Source: Halobacillus karajensis
GTDB lineage: Bacteria > Bacillota > Bacilli > Bacillales > Halobacillaceae
Direction of reading: 5' to 3'
Length of the DNA: 64,000 nucleotides
NCBI RefSeq assembly: GCF_900108515.1
Contig: NZ_FNWW01000002.1
Coordinates: 248,001-312,000, forward strand
Shown here piece by piece: positions 8,864 to 19,123 of this stretch. Below the pieces are notes generated by a model. The model saw nothing but the letters and a program-made list of their open reading frames with translations. It was not told the origin of the DNA and did not search any database. Within the stretch, counting starts at the first letter, position 1. Every line of letters begins with the position of its first letter. The position numbers and the translations under genes were made by a program.

Positions 8864-9433
8864 ATGGATAAAGTGGAATTAAGATTTAAAGGGAAAAATA
8901 TTCTACAGAATATAAGCGCACAAGACCGTGAGAAGATGGAAGCAAAAATGTTGGATCACTTATTTGAAAGTGATCTATGGAGGAAGGCACGTGTTGTGGG
9001 GATAACGTTGTCCCAGTCACATGAATGGTCGACCGAGACGATTATTCAAGAAGGATGGAATGAGGGCAAAAAAATGGCTGTGCCTAAATGTTTCCCTGAA
9101 AATAAACAAATGCGGTTTTACCATTTTTTTGATTATGACCAACTTGAACGGGTATATTTTGGTTTAAGAGAACCAAAACCGGATCAGTCTTCCCTTGTGG
9201 AGAAGAATACAATTGACCTTCTTCTTGTTCCAGGGCTCCTTTATGATGACAGGGGATACAGAATTGGATATGGTGGAGGTTATTATGATCGTTTTATCGA
9301 AGGATTTCAAGGAAGAACTTTAATGATTGCTTCTGACCAACAGAAGTGTTCTTCCATTCCTTATGAGGAATTTGACCAAAGGGTTGAATATATTCTGACA
9401 GAAACAGGGGTCCATCCAACTTATAAGTGGTAA
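8864..9433 (+). CDS. yqgN: 5-formyltetrahydrofolate cyclo-ligase
   Basis: ATP-dependent conversion of 5-formyl-THF to 5,10-methenyl-THF, which returns a storage folate to the one-carbon pool. 189 residues, the usual family length. The nucleotide/folate-binding signature GYRIGYGGGYYDRF lies near residues 136-149, and the basic N-terminal helix (LRFKGKNILQNIS) fits the family. Start ATG after AGGTGGTG. It follows rpmG and its terminator closely. The glycine cleavage system and folD elsewhere in the window use the same cofactor pool. Confidence 0.92.
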   Translation: MDKVELRFKGKNILQNISAQDREKMEAKMLDHLFESDLWRKARVVGITLSQSHEWSTETIIQEGWNEGKKMAVPKCFPENKQMRFYHFFDYDQLERVYFGLREPKPDQSSLVEKNTIDLLLVPGLLYDDRGYRIGYGGGYYDRFIEGFQGRTLMIASDQQKCSSIPYEEFDQRVEYILTETGVHPTYKW

Positions 9434-9455
9434 AATGTCACAAAATGTTTATAGA

Positions 9456-9490
9456 TTGTGAATTACTGAACAAACTTTCGGCTGTATAAT
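9456..9490 (+). promoter_or_regulatory. ldh promoter with Rex-like operator
   Basis: TTGTGAATTACTGAACAA at 9456-9473 matches the Rex operator consensus (TTGTGAAATATTTCACAA) at 14 of 18 positions and lies just before a -10 TATAAT at 9485-9490. Rex represses fermentation genes when NADH is low. Control of ldh by Rex is known in B. subtilis; for this site it is inferred. Confidence 0.5.
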
Positions 9491-9510
9491 AAGTGTAAGC
9501 AATACGATAA

Positions 9511-10503
<993 letters not shown>

Positions 10504-10537
10504 TAAGTTCACCTAATAATAAGAAGAGGTGGATGAA

Positions 10538-10723
10538 ATGCGTCAATTTATCAGATGGTTTATGATCATCGGTTCGGTTACAGCTACGATTTATAAGTAT
10601 CGATACAAAGCTCTTGACATTGTAACAAGAGTTCCGGTACTAAGAAAACTGCTGGTACGTTTGTCCATGAATGTTCCTTGGATAAGACACCGATTTCTTT
10701 CTCAAATGTTTAGAGGACTTTGA
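10538..10723 (+). CDS. yqgO: Small basic protein, YqgO position
   Basis: 61 residues of unknown function, rich in Arg/Lys with a short hydrophobic N-terminal segment (FIRWFMIIGSVTATIY) that may be a membrane anchor. ATG 10538 is 8-10 bases after AAGAGGTGG; a GTG three codons earlier is less likely. It follows ldh by 34 bases and ends at a strong terminator, so it is probably co-transcribed with ldh. The symbol is by position between yqgN and gluP. Confidence 0.55.
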   Translation: MRQFIRWFMIIGSVTATIYKYRYKALDIVTRVPVLRKLLVRLSMNVPWIRHRFLSQMFRGL

Positions 10724-10730
10724 ATATATT

Positions 10731-10763
10731 AAGCTGTCAGGATTTTCTCCTGACGGCTTTTTC
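10731..10763 (+). terminator. Terminator after ldh-yqgO
   Basis: A 12-bp stem with one G-T pair (AAGCTGTCAGGA with TCCTGACGGCTT, loop TTTTC), ending in five T. Confidence 0.85.
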
Positions 10764-10830
10764 AATGCTTGGAGATAGCTACTGAATAATGGAGCATGAT
10801 ATGATGAGGTGGATTGAGGGGGTAACCAAA

Positions 10831-12363
10831 GTGTTTATTAAACAAGAGTTTTATTTATGGAAATTGACCTATGACCTAGTTGTTTCGCAAGGTTTTCAAG
10901 TGCTGAACATGAGTACAGAAAGAGGAGAGGTATGGCTGGAAAAGGAACATGAGTGGCAAACCCATGTCATTCGTATTTCTCATAAGCAGGTCAATTGGAA
11001 AAATGAGTTGAAACGTGAGTTGGAGAAAGCGTATAGGCAGCTCACTCAAAATAAAAAATTATTCCGTGGGGGAAAAGTACAATTTCACGTGCTGTATGTT
11101 TCCGAATATCCTCCAGTTGAGGAGTGGCAAAGCGTTAAAGAAGGGTTGTCTACGAAGAAACTTCCGATCCATCTTTATTATATGGACGATGAGCAAAAAT
11201 CTAATGAGCAAAAACGTTTATACCGTGCCTTTAAATTAGAAGAGCCTTTGATTGATCATGGTGTGGAGGAAGCTGAAATGGAAGCGTTAATTCCGTACCT
11301 TAAGCATCAGCTTGTGAAGGAACAGCAGGAACAAAGAAAAAAGGTGATGTCACTTTTTGATTACGGTAAACCCCGGATGACATTTTTCTTATTAGCTGTA
11401 AATATTCTTATCTTTCTATATATAGAGTGGGTAGGTGACAGTACATCTGTAGATACCTTAATCGACTACGGCGCTAAATTTAATCCTGCTATCATGGAGG
11501 GAGAATGGTGGCGGATTGTAACTTCTATGTTTCTTCATATAGGTATTCTCCACCTTTTTATGAATATGTTTGCCTTATATTATTTGGGGACTGCAGTAGA
11601 AAAACTCTATGGAACATGGAGGTTTACATTAATCTATGTTTTTGCTGGCTTATTTGGAGGTGTTGCCAGCTTTATGCTCAACCCTCATGTAGCTGCGGGG
11701 GCGTCCGGCGCTATTTTTGGATTATTTGGTGCTCTATTATTCTTTGGAGTCCAACATAAACAGCTTTTTTTCCGGACCATGGGCTGGAACTTGATTACCA
11801 TCGTTCTTATTAACATATTGTTTGGTCTTCTTGTCCCTCAAGTGGATAATGGTGCTCACATCGGTGGAATGGCTGGAGGGTTTATTGCCACAGCAATGGT
11901 TCGATTGCCTAAACAAAAAAATACTTCTAAGCAGTTAGTCGCCGTTTTGATTTATGTCCTTACGATTTGTACGATGGCTTTCCTTGGTACTTCTGGTGTT
12001 TTGAATACAGAAGAAGCCCTGACAAAAGTAGAGGAGACCAAGGAGTTGAACGACACGGAGGCGTATGAGGAAGCGATCGAAAAAACGACTCAGGCGTTAC
12101 CAGAGGCTGGCAGATATGAAGCACCGCTCCTTTTCAACCGGTCTTTCGCTTATTTGCAAACGGGTGATATAGAAGCGGCACGAAAGGATCTTCTAAGAGT
12201 CATTGAGCTTTCGCCGGATACAGCAGAAGCGCATTATAATTTAGCCTTAATCTATCGACAGGAAGGGGAAGATGAGAAAGCGGTTGAATATGCTGAGCAG
12301 GCCAAAAACATTAACCCTGATCAAGAAGATTTCGGGAAATTATATGAAGAATTACTTCAGTAA
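10831..12363 (+). CDS. gluP: Rhomboid intramembrane serine protease with TPR tail
   Basis: Cleaves membrane proteins within or next to their transmembrane helices. 510 residues from GTG 10831. An N-terminal cytoplasmic domain (about 1-175) is followed by about seven membrane helices. The catalytic Ser292 lies in GASGAIFG and His343 in AHIGGMAGG. Three TPR-like helix pairs end the protein (about 400-510). I chose GTG 10831, 8 bases after GAGGGGG, because the B. subtilis protein also begins with a MFxxExxYWK-type sequence; an in-frame ATG at 10789 has no good ribosome site. The last 7 bases overlap the converging gene. Confidence 0.92.
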   Translation: MFIKQEFYLWKLTYDLVVSQGFQVLNMSTERGEVWLEKEHEWQTHVIRISHKQVNWKNELKRELEKAYRQLTQNKKLFRGGKVQFHVLYVSEYPPVEEWQSVKEGLSTKKLPIHLYYMDDEQKSNEQKRLYRAFKLEEPLIDHGVEEAEMEALIPYLKHQLVKEQQEQRKKVMSLFDYGKPRMTFFLLAVNILIFLYIEWVGDSTSVDTLIDYGAKFNPAIMEGEWWRIVTSMFLHIGILHLFMNMFALYYLGTAVEKLYGTWRFTLIYVFAGLFGGVASFMLNPHVAAGASGAIFGLFGALLFFGVQHKQLFFRTMGWNLITIVLINILFGLLVPQVDNGAHIGGMAGGFIATAMVRLPKQKNTSKQLVAVLIYVLTICTMAFLGTSGVLNTEEALTKVEETKELNDTEAYEEAIEKTTQALPEAGRYEAPLLFNRSFAYLQTGDIEAARKDLLRVIELSPDTAEAHYNLALIYRQEGEDEKAVEYAEQAKNINPDQEDFGKLYEELLQ

Positions 12364-13217
12364 CGTTGAATGAGACGGTGTTTTTTTCCTGTATCGTCTT
12401 CATAAAGAACGATGAGATGTTCTCCCTTTTTGTCAAAAAGAATAAGTGGAATATAACTTTGAATCGGGTGGGAGGATTTTGTATCACTGATGCCCAACAC
12501 ATAATTTTTATATAATCCTTCCCACAATTGTCCTTTAATCCTTTCCGAGTCTTCTTCTTTTGTACCTGGAAGTGGTTGTTCTTCGTAGTCCGCTAATTTC
12601 GTCAAGGGAACTAACGTGTAGGCATCTTTATTGATTCCATAGTTGGTGATCAATTCTTCCCATTGGACTTCAAGTTGTTGACGAATGGAATGGTCCAAGC
12701 GTTTTTTCCATTCTTTTTCCTCTTCATTTGAAGGTTTTTTAAATGCAGTCCTTTTTGTATGAGGAGAATCAATCACATATAGTTCATCCTTGGAGGTTGC
12801 CTGGATGCTTTTAATAGGATCTTTTCCTTTATGGATTTCCCCATGGTGAAAGGAAATCGCCTGGTATTTCTGACTGTCTTCACCATGCAGGGAGGTTTCT
12901 TTTTCAATCTCTGCTGTATTTTCCTCCCATTTACTAACGACTCCTTTCAATCGTCCATTCACATATAACAAAGAAACATCCTGCCTTAAATACATAGATT
13001 TGTTACTCTCAGAGCCCATATTCCATGAAATTTCGTATTCATCATCATCTTCTTGTGAGGCAAAGTTTAAGGAGGTCCCAAATGATTTAAAGCCGCTGCC
13101 TTCGTCTAAAGGGAAATATTTGATGACAGCCTCCTCTTTAAAATAATAGGTATAAGAAGCAATAAGGATCGCTAGAGCTAAAGGTCCTAATATCCAATAT
13201 AACCATACTTTTCTCAT
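12357..13217 (-). CDS. Unknown membrane-anchored protein
   Basis: I do not recognise the family. 286 residues: one N-terminal membrane helix (about 6-26), then an acidic, probably extracytoplasmic domain rich in beta-prone segments (KYQAISFHHGEI, DELYVIDSP) and ending in a strand-rich tail. There is no lipobox and no visible catalytic motif. The start follows AAGGAGAGGG on the minus strand. It converges on gluP with a 7-base overlap and diverges from spoVAF. It is not in the B. subtilis yqg order between gluP and yqgQ, so it is an accessory insertion there. A sporulation or envelope role would be a guess. Confidence 0.75.
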   Translation of the reverse strand: MRKVWLYWILGPLALAILIASYTYYFKEEAVIKYFPLDEGSGFKSFGTSLNFASQEDDDEYEISWNMGSESNKSMYLRQDVSLLYVNGRLKGVVSKWEENTAEIEKETSLHGEDSQKYQAISFHHGEIHKGKDPIKSIQATSKDELYVIDSPHTKRTAFKKPSNEEEKEWKKRLDHSIRQQLEVQWEELITNYGINKDAYTLVPLTKLADYEEQPLPGTKEEDSERIKGQLWEGLYKNYVLGISDTKSSHPIQSYIPLILFDKKGEHLIVLYEDDTGKKHRLIQRY

Positions 13218-13387
13218 ACTACCCTCTCCTTAATAAATCCTTAAAGTACAATCGGTCATCTTGGTATCTCTATTGATAGATATGAGTGAACTGAAATGGA
13301 CATGCAAGTGAATTATGAAAAGCGGAGATGTATGTTTTCTTTGATTTTGATAAAACTAATCGATGCATGCATCAAGGAGGTGTGGGA

Positions 13388-14839
13388 ATGGAAAAGCAAC
13401 GCCTGTTCGAAAATTACGAGAAAAATGTGGCCTATATGAGGGAGCGCCTTGGAGTTGAAGAAAGTTTTGATATCGTACATTTAGATTTAGTCTACGCAGG
13501 GCGTGGCATGTCCCTATTTATGGTAGATGGCTTCGTTAAGGATGACATCCTTCAAAGAATTATGAAGCTTTTATCCCGATTGGATGAAGGTCAATTGGAT
13601 CCTGATCCTCTAACACAATTATTGAAGACACACATTCCATATGTTGAATTAGAAAAGGAAAAAGATTTAAATAAATCGGCAGATATGGTTTTAGCTGGTC
13701 CTACGGCTTTAATTGTTGAAGGTGTCGATGAAGTCATCCTTATTGATGCCCGTACATATCCTGTTAGAGGTCCAGAGGAACCTGACTTAGAGCGGGTAGT
13801 CCGTGGATCCAGGGATGGATTTGTCGAAACATTAGTTTTTAACACGGCCCTGACCAGAAGAAGAATCCGTGATCGTTCATTGCGTATGGAATACCTACAA
13901 ATCGGCAGGCGATCACAAACGGATATTTGTTTATGTTATATCAAGGAAATTGCTGATGATCACCGAGTGAAGTATCTACAGAAGATTCTTAAGGAAATAG
14001 ATACAGATGGACTGCCAATGGCTGAGAAAACAATTGAAGAATATATTAGTGAACAATATTGGAACCCCTATCCGGTGATTAGGTATACAGAACGGCCGGA
14101 CACGGCTGCAGCTCATTTATATGAAGGACACGTTTTAGTCATCATAGATGGCTCACCAAGTGTGATGATTACCCCTGCTACTTTTTGGCATCATATGCAG
14201 CATGCAGAAGAATATCGACAAAAACCTCTGGTGGGAGCCTATTTGCGATGGGTGAGGTTTTTTGCCTTCTTTGCATCTATTTTTATTTTGCCGCTCTATT
14301 TTCTTTTTTCTATGCAGCCTGATTTATTGCCAGAGTCTTTATCATTCATTGGACCCACTGAAAATGGGACAATCCCCTTAATCGTTCAATTTCTAATTGC
14401 TGAAGTGGGGATAGACATGCTAAGAATGGCCGCTATTCATACTCCTACCTCATTAGGGACGGCTTTAGGTCTTGTAGCCGCTATTTTAATTGGACAAGTA
14501 GCCGTCGATGTAGGGCTTTTTTCAAGTGAAGTCGTTCTTTATTTAGCGCTGGCCGCTATCGGTACTTTTGCAACACCAAGTTATGAAGTAGGACTCGCTG
14601 ATCGAATATCTCGTATTGCGCTATTATTAATAACCGGCTTGTTTGGTCTAAAAGGGTATGTAATAGGAGTGACATTTTGGCTGCTCTATATCACAAATAT
14701 GAAGACTTTCTTTACTCCTTATTTATGGCCGTTTATGCCCTTCTCCTGGAAGCCACTCAGGGATGTCCTTATCCGCTCGCCGATCCCATTAAAAAATAGA
14801 AGACCTGCGTTTCTTCATCCTAAGGACCCTGATCGTTAA
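13388..14839 (+). CDS. spoVAF: SpoVAF-like spore germination protein (GerA family)
   Basis: GerA-family membrane protein of the spore inner membrane. 483 residues: a hydrophilic domain (about 1-275) and about five C-terminal helices. Conserved family stretches include NTALTRRRIRD, YTERPDTAAAHL, EGHVLVIIDGSPSVMITPA and FIGPTENGT. It matches SpoVAF better than the GerAA germinant receptors. In B. subtilis spoVAF is the last gene of the spoVA operon. Here it stands alone, with no GerAB or GerAC partner, between an unknown gene and yqgQ. ATG 13388 follows AGGAGGTG; the in-frame GTG at 13328 is not needed. Confidence 0.85.
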   Translation: MEKQRLFENYEKNVAYMRERLGVEESFDIVHLDLVYAGRGMSLFMVDGFVKDDILQRIMKLLSRLDEGQLDPDPLTQLLKTHIPYVELEKEKDLNKSADMVLAGPTALIVEGVDEVILIDARTYPVRGPEEPDLERVVRGSRDGFVETLVFNTALTRRRIRDRSLRMEYLQIGRRSQTDICLCYIKEIADDHRVKYLQKILKEIDTDGLPMAEKTIEEYISEQYWNPYPVIRYTERPDTAAAHLYEGHVLVIIDGSPSVMITPATFWHHMQHAEEYRQKPLVGAYLRWVRFFAFFASIFILPLYFLFSMQPDLLPESLSFIGPTENGTIPLIVQFLIAEVGIDMLRMAAIHTPTSLGTALGLVAAILIGQVAVDVGLFSSEVVLYLALAAIGTFATPSYEVGLADRISRIALLLITGLFGLKGYVIGVTFWLLYITNMKTFFTPYLWPFMPFSWKPLRDVLIRSPIPLKNRRPAFLHPKDPDR

Positions 14840-14856
14840 TCGATCAGGGTTTTTTA
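14826..14856 (+). terminator. Terminator of spoVAF-like gene
   Basis: A 10-bp stem (14826-14835 with 14841-14850), with the stop codon in the loop, then a run of T. Confidence 0.85.
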
Positions 14857-14905
14857 CGTTTTCAACCGGGGGAGGTATTGGTATAATGTTATGTGGTGAT
14901 AAAAA

Positions 14906-15115
14906 ATGAAAACGATTTATGATGTGCAACAATATTTAATGAAATTTGGTACGATGATTTACATAGGTAACAGAGTAGCTGATTTAGAAATGATGGAAGA
15001 AGAAATACGAGAATTGTACAAAGCACAATGTATGACCTCAGAAGACTATCAAATGGCGATGTTGTTACTACGCGGAGAAATAGCGAGACAGAAAGATCGT
15101 AAAATAGGGGAGTGA
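14906..15115 (+). CDS. yqgQ: YqgQ family small protein (DUF910)
   Basis: 69 residues, helical and acidic, of unknown function; the three-helix fold suggests nucleic acid or protein binding but this is unproven. It precedes glcK by 4 bases, as in B. subtilis, and the two share a transcript. The start ATG has a weak GGTGAT ribosome site. Confidence 0.85.
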   Translation: MKTIYDVQQYLMKFGTMIYIGNRVADLEMMEEEIRELYKAQCMTSEDYQMAMLLLRGEIARQKDRKIGE

Positions 15116-15119
15116 AATA

Positions 15120-16076
15120 ATGGAACACTATTTTATTGGCGCAGATATCGGGGGGACCACGGTTAAACTAGCCTTCATTAGAGAAGATGGGGAAATCACG
15201 AAAAAATGGGAAATCCCTACTAATACGGAAAAAAAGGGAGAGTCGATTCCCGCTGATATTGCGGAGTCGATTACAGAAAAGATGGAAGAAGATCGCATGG
15301 ATAAAGAATTAATTTTGGGAATCGGGGCAGGTGCTCCGGGCTTTGTTGATACAAAAACAGGATATATACATGAAGCTGTTAATATTGGCTGGAAGGATTT
15401 CAACTTTGGCCCTTTGTTAAGTGATTTGACTGGTTTCCCTGTGTGGGTGGACAATGATGCCAACCTTGCAGCGTTAGGAGAAAACTGGCTTGGTGCAGGG
15501 AAAGGGTGTACGGAATTAATCGCTGTTACTCTAGGAACAGGAGTTGGCGGAGGGATTATTGCTAACGGCCAAGTTTTGAATGGAGCCAATGGTACTGCAG
15601 CTGAACTCGGTCATGTTACGGTCATTCCTGAAGGAGGCGCACCATGTAATTGTGGGAAAACAGGCTGTTTAGAAACTGTGTCTTCTGCTACAGGTATTGT
15701 TAGAAGAGGGAAAGAAATGATCGGCGATTATCCTGAGTCTACGTTACATCCCCACATTAAGACGGGTGCTCTTACAGCTAAGGATGTTTTTGAAGCTTCA
15801 AAAGCTGGGGATGAAGCAGCAAAGCAAGTCATTAATGAAGTGACCGATGTTTTAGGAATGGCTATTGCGAACATGGCTATCGCTATCAACCCGGAAAAAA
15901 TTGTGATTGGCGGAGGAGTTTCTAAAGCAGGAGATTGGTTGCTTGAGCCTCTTGAAAAATCCTATAGGAAATACGCCTTGTCAAGAACTGCTGAAGCCTC
16001 TACATTTGGTATAGCCGAGTTAGGAAACGATGCAGGTGTCATTGGCGGTGCTTATTTAGTGAAGAAGAATAGATAA
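15120..16076 (+). CDS. glcK: ROK-family glucokinase
   Basis: ATP-dependent phosphorylation of glucose in the cytoplasm, feeding glycolysis with sugar not taken up by the PTS. 318 residues. It has the N-terminal phosphate motif DIGGTTVK, the catalytic Asp in VDNDANLAALGE, the ATP loop GTGVGGGI and the ROK zinc motif CNCGKTGCLE. The ATG is preceded by GGGGAG and lies 4 bases after yqgQ. A strong terminator follows. Confidence 0.95.
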   Translation: MEHYFIGADIGGTTVKLAFIREDGEITKKWEIPTNTEKKGESIPADIAESITEKMEEDRMDKELILGIGAGAPGFVDTKTGYIHEAVNIGWKDFNFGPLLSDLTGFPVWVDNDANLAALGENWLGAGKGCTELIAVTLGTGVGGGIIANGQVLNGANGTAAELGHVTVIPEGGAPCNCGKTGCLETVSSATGIVRRGKEMIGDYPESTLHPHIKTGALTAKDVFEASKAGDEAAKQVINEVTDVLGMAIANMAIAINPEKIVIGGGVSKAGDWLLEPLEKSYRKYALSRTAEASTFGIAELGNDAGVIGGAYLVKKNR

Positions 16077-16105
16077 AAAGTTGGAGCTTGGGGCTCCAAC
16101 TTTTT
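16075..16105 (+). terminator. Terminator of yqgQ-glcK
   Basis: Stem GTTGGAGC 16080-16087 with GCTCCAAC 16093-16100, extended by A5/T5 pairs. The region from here to 16372 holds only the presumed promoter of the next gene. Confidence 0.85.
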
Positions 16106-16372
16106 ATGTTTCACTTCCGAAAATTTTTGTAACCAGAACTTAACCATTGGGACTTCTGTTTATAATGTTTTTATCTTATCATAATAAAAGGCCTCCACCA
16201 TTCATTTGAAATTAATGGAAAATGATAAAATGATGAAACCTTTGTGGTACAATTTACGTCATATAATAGGAACCTGTTTAATAATGATTATAAGTGGAAT
16301 TTTATAAAGAAAATATGGGGTAGGGTTAATTTTTTGTAAATTGGCCACCATCGTACTAGAGGAGGAACCATT

Positions 16373-18253
16373 ATGCAGTGGAGAATGAAGAACGTCCCTT
16401 TATTCATCATCGCGACATTGTTATTTGGTTTAAAGACTTATGTCGTGTATAGATTTATGTTTGATCTATCCATTGAAAATCCAATGCAAGAATTTATATT
16501 GTTTTTTAATCCAATCGCCAGTGCCTATTTAATTTTTGCAATTAGTGTGTGGATGAAACCTAAGAATCAAATGAAGTATCTGCGATGGACAGTGTTACTT
16601 GGCTCATTGATTTTATTCTTGAATTTAGTTTTCTATAGAAACTTCACAGATTTCATTACCATCCCTGTGTTATTTCAAGGAAATAATGCAGCTGATTTGA
16701 CCAGCAGTTTTCTAACTTTGGTCCATATCGAAGATCTTTTTATCTTTGCTGATGTGGCCCTTGTCTGGTATTTGAGTAAGCAAAAGTTTGATCTTTCTGT
16801 CAAACTACCGAAACGCGGAAAGATTGCAGCTACGGCTGTTACTTTCTTGCTTTTAGCCGGGAACGTTGTCCTTGCTGAAATCGAGCGGCCAATGCTTTTC
16901 GTACGAGCTTTTGACCGCGAATATTTAGTTAAAAACATTGGTGTGTATAACTACCATCTTTATGATGCAACGATGCAGACAAAAACCAAAGCCCAGCGTG
17001 TGTTTGCTGATGGTAGTGAAGTTAGTGAAATTGAGAGTTATTTAAAGGAAACGTCCCCAGATAAACCGGATAAAAATGGAGAACTTTATGGGATTGCGGA
17101 AGACAAAAACGTTATTTTTGTCAGTGTAGAATCGTTCCAGAACTTCTTACTTGATTCCGAAGTTAATGGCACAGAAACGACACCATTTTTGAATGAGTTG
17201 AAAGAAAGTAAAGATACAATTACATTTGAAAACTTTTACCACCAAACGGCACAGGGGAAAACCTCTGACTCAGAGTTTATCGTAGAAAATTCCTTGTACC
17301 CGTTAGGGAGAGGGGCTGTTTATTTCACTCATGCAGCTAACGAATATAACGCACTTCCGGAGATTCTTAATGAAGAAGGTTATGAGACGTCTGTATTTCA
17401 CGCAAATAATGCAAGCTTTTGGAATAGGGATGTCATGTATGACAATATTGGGTACGATGAGTTTTATGATGAGAAGTCTTATGAAGTCACACCGGAAAAT
17501 TCATTTGGATGGGGGCTCGAAGATAAAGCATTCTTTGAGCAATCTATAAAATATTTGCAATCACAAGAAAAACCTTTTTACAGCAAGTTCATTACTTTAA
17601 CCCATCACTTCCCGTTTGAACTTCCTGAAGAAAAGGCTCATATTGATAAATACGATTCAAATTCAAAAACGCTAAATTCCTACTTTCAAACGGCCCGATA
17701 TACAGATGAAGCGTTAGAACAATTCTTTCAGCAATTGAAAGATGCCGGACTTTATGAAGATTCCATTATCATCCTTATGGGGGATCATTATGGTATTAGT
17801 GATTTTCATAATAAAGCGATGGGGCAGTTCCTAGGAAAAGAAGTTGACCCATATGTCCAGACTCAATTGCAGCGTGTACCATTCATGGTTCATATTCCAG
17901 GGTATGAAAAAGGCGGCGTTAGAGACAAAGTAGTCGGTCAAATCGATGTTAAACCTACGCTTCTCCATTTATTAGGAATTGAGGAAAGCGGGGATATGAC
18001 ATTTGGTGATAACATGTTCGCTAAGAAAAAGAAAGATTTTGTGGCTCTTAGAGATGGAAGTTTTGTTTCAGAGGAATATGTGTATACAAATGAAGTGTGT
18101 TATGATCGATCAACTGGAGAGCCTTTGTCTGAAGCAGAAGCAGAAGCTTGCCAGCCTATCAAAGAAAAAGTGACCCAAGAACTTAGTTATTCAGACAATA
18201 TCATTTACGGAGACCTTTTCAGATTTTATGATTTTGATAAAGAAGAAGAATAA
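16373..18253 (+). CDS. yqgS: LTA synthase family protein (YqgS-like)
   Basis: Membrane enzyme that moves glycerol-phosphate from phosphatidylglycerol to a growing lipoteichoic acid chain. 626 residues: five membrane helices in the first 200, then an extracellular sulfatase-type domain. The nucleophile Thr297 lies in GQGKTSDSEF-like sequence (QGKTSDSEF), and metal ligands include the DHYG motif and H in LTHHFPFE. The position after glcK matches yqgS, one of four LtaS paralogues in B. subtilis. Whether it is the main LTA synthase or the primase-like paralogue cannot be told. The start follows GAGGAGG. Confidence 0.9.
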   Translation: MQWRMKNVPLFIIATLLFGLKTYVVYRFMFDLSIENPMQEFILFFNPIASAYLIFAISVWMKPKNQMKYLRWTVLLGSLILFLNLVFYRNFTDFITIPVLFQGNNAADLTSSFLTLVHIEDLFIFADVALVWYLSKQKFDLSVKLPKRGKIAATAVTFLLLAGNVVLAEIERPMLFVRAFDREYLVKNIGVYNYHLYDATMQTKTKAQRVFADGSEVSEIESYLKETSPDKPDKNGELYGIAEDKNVIFVSVESFQNFLLDSEVNGTETTPFLNELKESKDTITFENFYHQTAQGKTSDSEFIVENSLYPLGRGAVYFTHAANEYNALPEILNEEGYETSVFHANNASFWNRDVMYDNIGYDEFYDEKSYEVTPENSFGWGLEDKAFFEQSIKYLQSQEKPFYSKFITLTHHFPFELPEEKAHIDKYDSNSKTLNSYFQTARYTDEALEQFFQQLKDAGLYEDSIIILMGDHYGISDFHNKAMGQFLGKEVDPYVQTQLQRVPFMVHIPGYEKGGVRDKVVGQIDVKPTLLHLLGIEESGDMTFGDNMFAKKKKDFVALRDGSFVSEEYVYTNEVCYDRSTGEPLSEAEAEACQPIKEKVTQELSYSDNIIYGDLFRFYDFDKEEE

Positions 18254-18257
18254 CAGG

Positions 18258-18289
18258 AAGCCGCTATGACAAATTTGTCGTAGCGGTTT
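18258..18289 (+). terminator. Hairpin after yqgS
   Basis: A 32-base near-perfect palindrome (16 bp arms with G-T pairs) followed by a weak TTTATT run; probable terminator. Confidence 0.65.
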
Positions 18290-18423
18290 ATTCTATATAT
18301 GAGTCCTTTAGGTTTAGGGTATAATGGTTGTTAATGATAGCTTGTTGAAGATGGAGATATATTCTATCCCTGGAAGGGTCTGAATATCGACAGTGATAAA
18401 TATTTAGAGAGAGGAAGAAGGAA

Positions 18424-19110
18424 ATGTATCGCTTTGAACACGTGTATCAAGGAGTATTACAGGATATCAATTTTACTATCGAAAAAAGGGATAAGGTGAT
18501 ACTTTTCGGACCATCAGGGGCTGGTAAGAGTACACTTCTTTTTTTGTTAAACCGTTTAAATGACCCGGAGAAGGGAGAAATTTACTACAATGACCAGCCA
18601 ATTGAGGATCACCCAATTACACAGTTGAGAAAGAAGGTCGGGCTTGTATTACAGGCACCTAATTTGTTTCCCGGAACGGTATGGGATAATATCAAATACG
18701 GACCTTCGCTCTTTGGAGAATGGGAAGATCATCAAGGAAAGGAACTGCTGGAATATGTACAATTACCTTCCGATTATTTAAACCGGGACGTCGAACAGCT
18801 CTCGGGGGGAGAAAAGCAACGTGTCTCTTTGGCCAGAACACTGGCCAATTCACCTGAAGTGCTTCTATTAGATGAGCCTACAAGCGCGCTTGACTACCGT
18901 ACAGCTGAAGAAATAGAGGAAGTACTTGAAAATTTAATTGAAGAGCATAAACTCACTATGCTGATGGTGACACATGACCTAAATCAGGCTCGCAGGCTTG
19001 GAAGTCGAGGGTTATTTCTAAGTGAGGGACGCGTGGCAGAAGATGGAGAAATTCCTGAAATGTTTGACCAGCCAAACAGTAAAGAGCTCATTAAATTTTT
19101 AGAACAATAA
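18424..19110 (+). CDS. fetA: FetA/YjkB-type ABC exporter ATPase
   Basis: ATPase of a two-component exporter of the iron/metal-resistance FetAB type. 228 residues with Walker A GPSGAGKST, signature LSGGEKQR, Walker [13 protein letters not shown] and the H-loop MVTHDL. Its closest visible relatives are PstB-like and YjkB-like ATPases, but the partner permease decides the call. Start ATG after GAGAGGAAGAAGG. It forms an operon with fetB 13 bases downstream. These two genes stand where yqgT-yqgV are found in B. subtilis. Confidence 0.85.
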   Translation: MYRFEHVYQGVLQDINFTIEKRDKVILFGPSGAGKSTLLFLLNRLNDPEKGEIYYNDQPIEDHPITQLRKKVGLVLQAPNLFPGTVWDNIKYGPSLFGEWEDHQGKELLEYVQLPSDYLNRDVEQLSGGEKQRVSLARTLANSPEVLLLDEPTSALDYRTAEEIEEVLENLIEEHKLTMLMVTHDLNQARRLGSRGLFLSEGRVAEDGEIPEMFDQPNSKELIKFLEQ

Positions 19111-19123
19111 AGGAGGGGCACTT

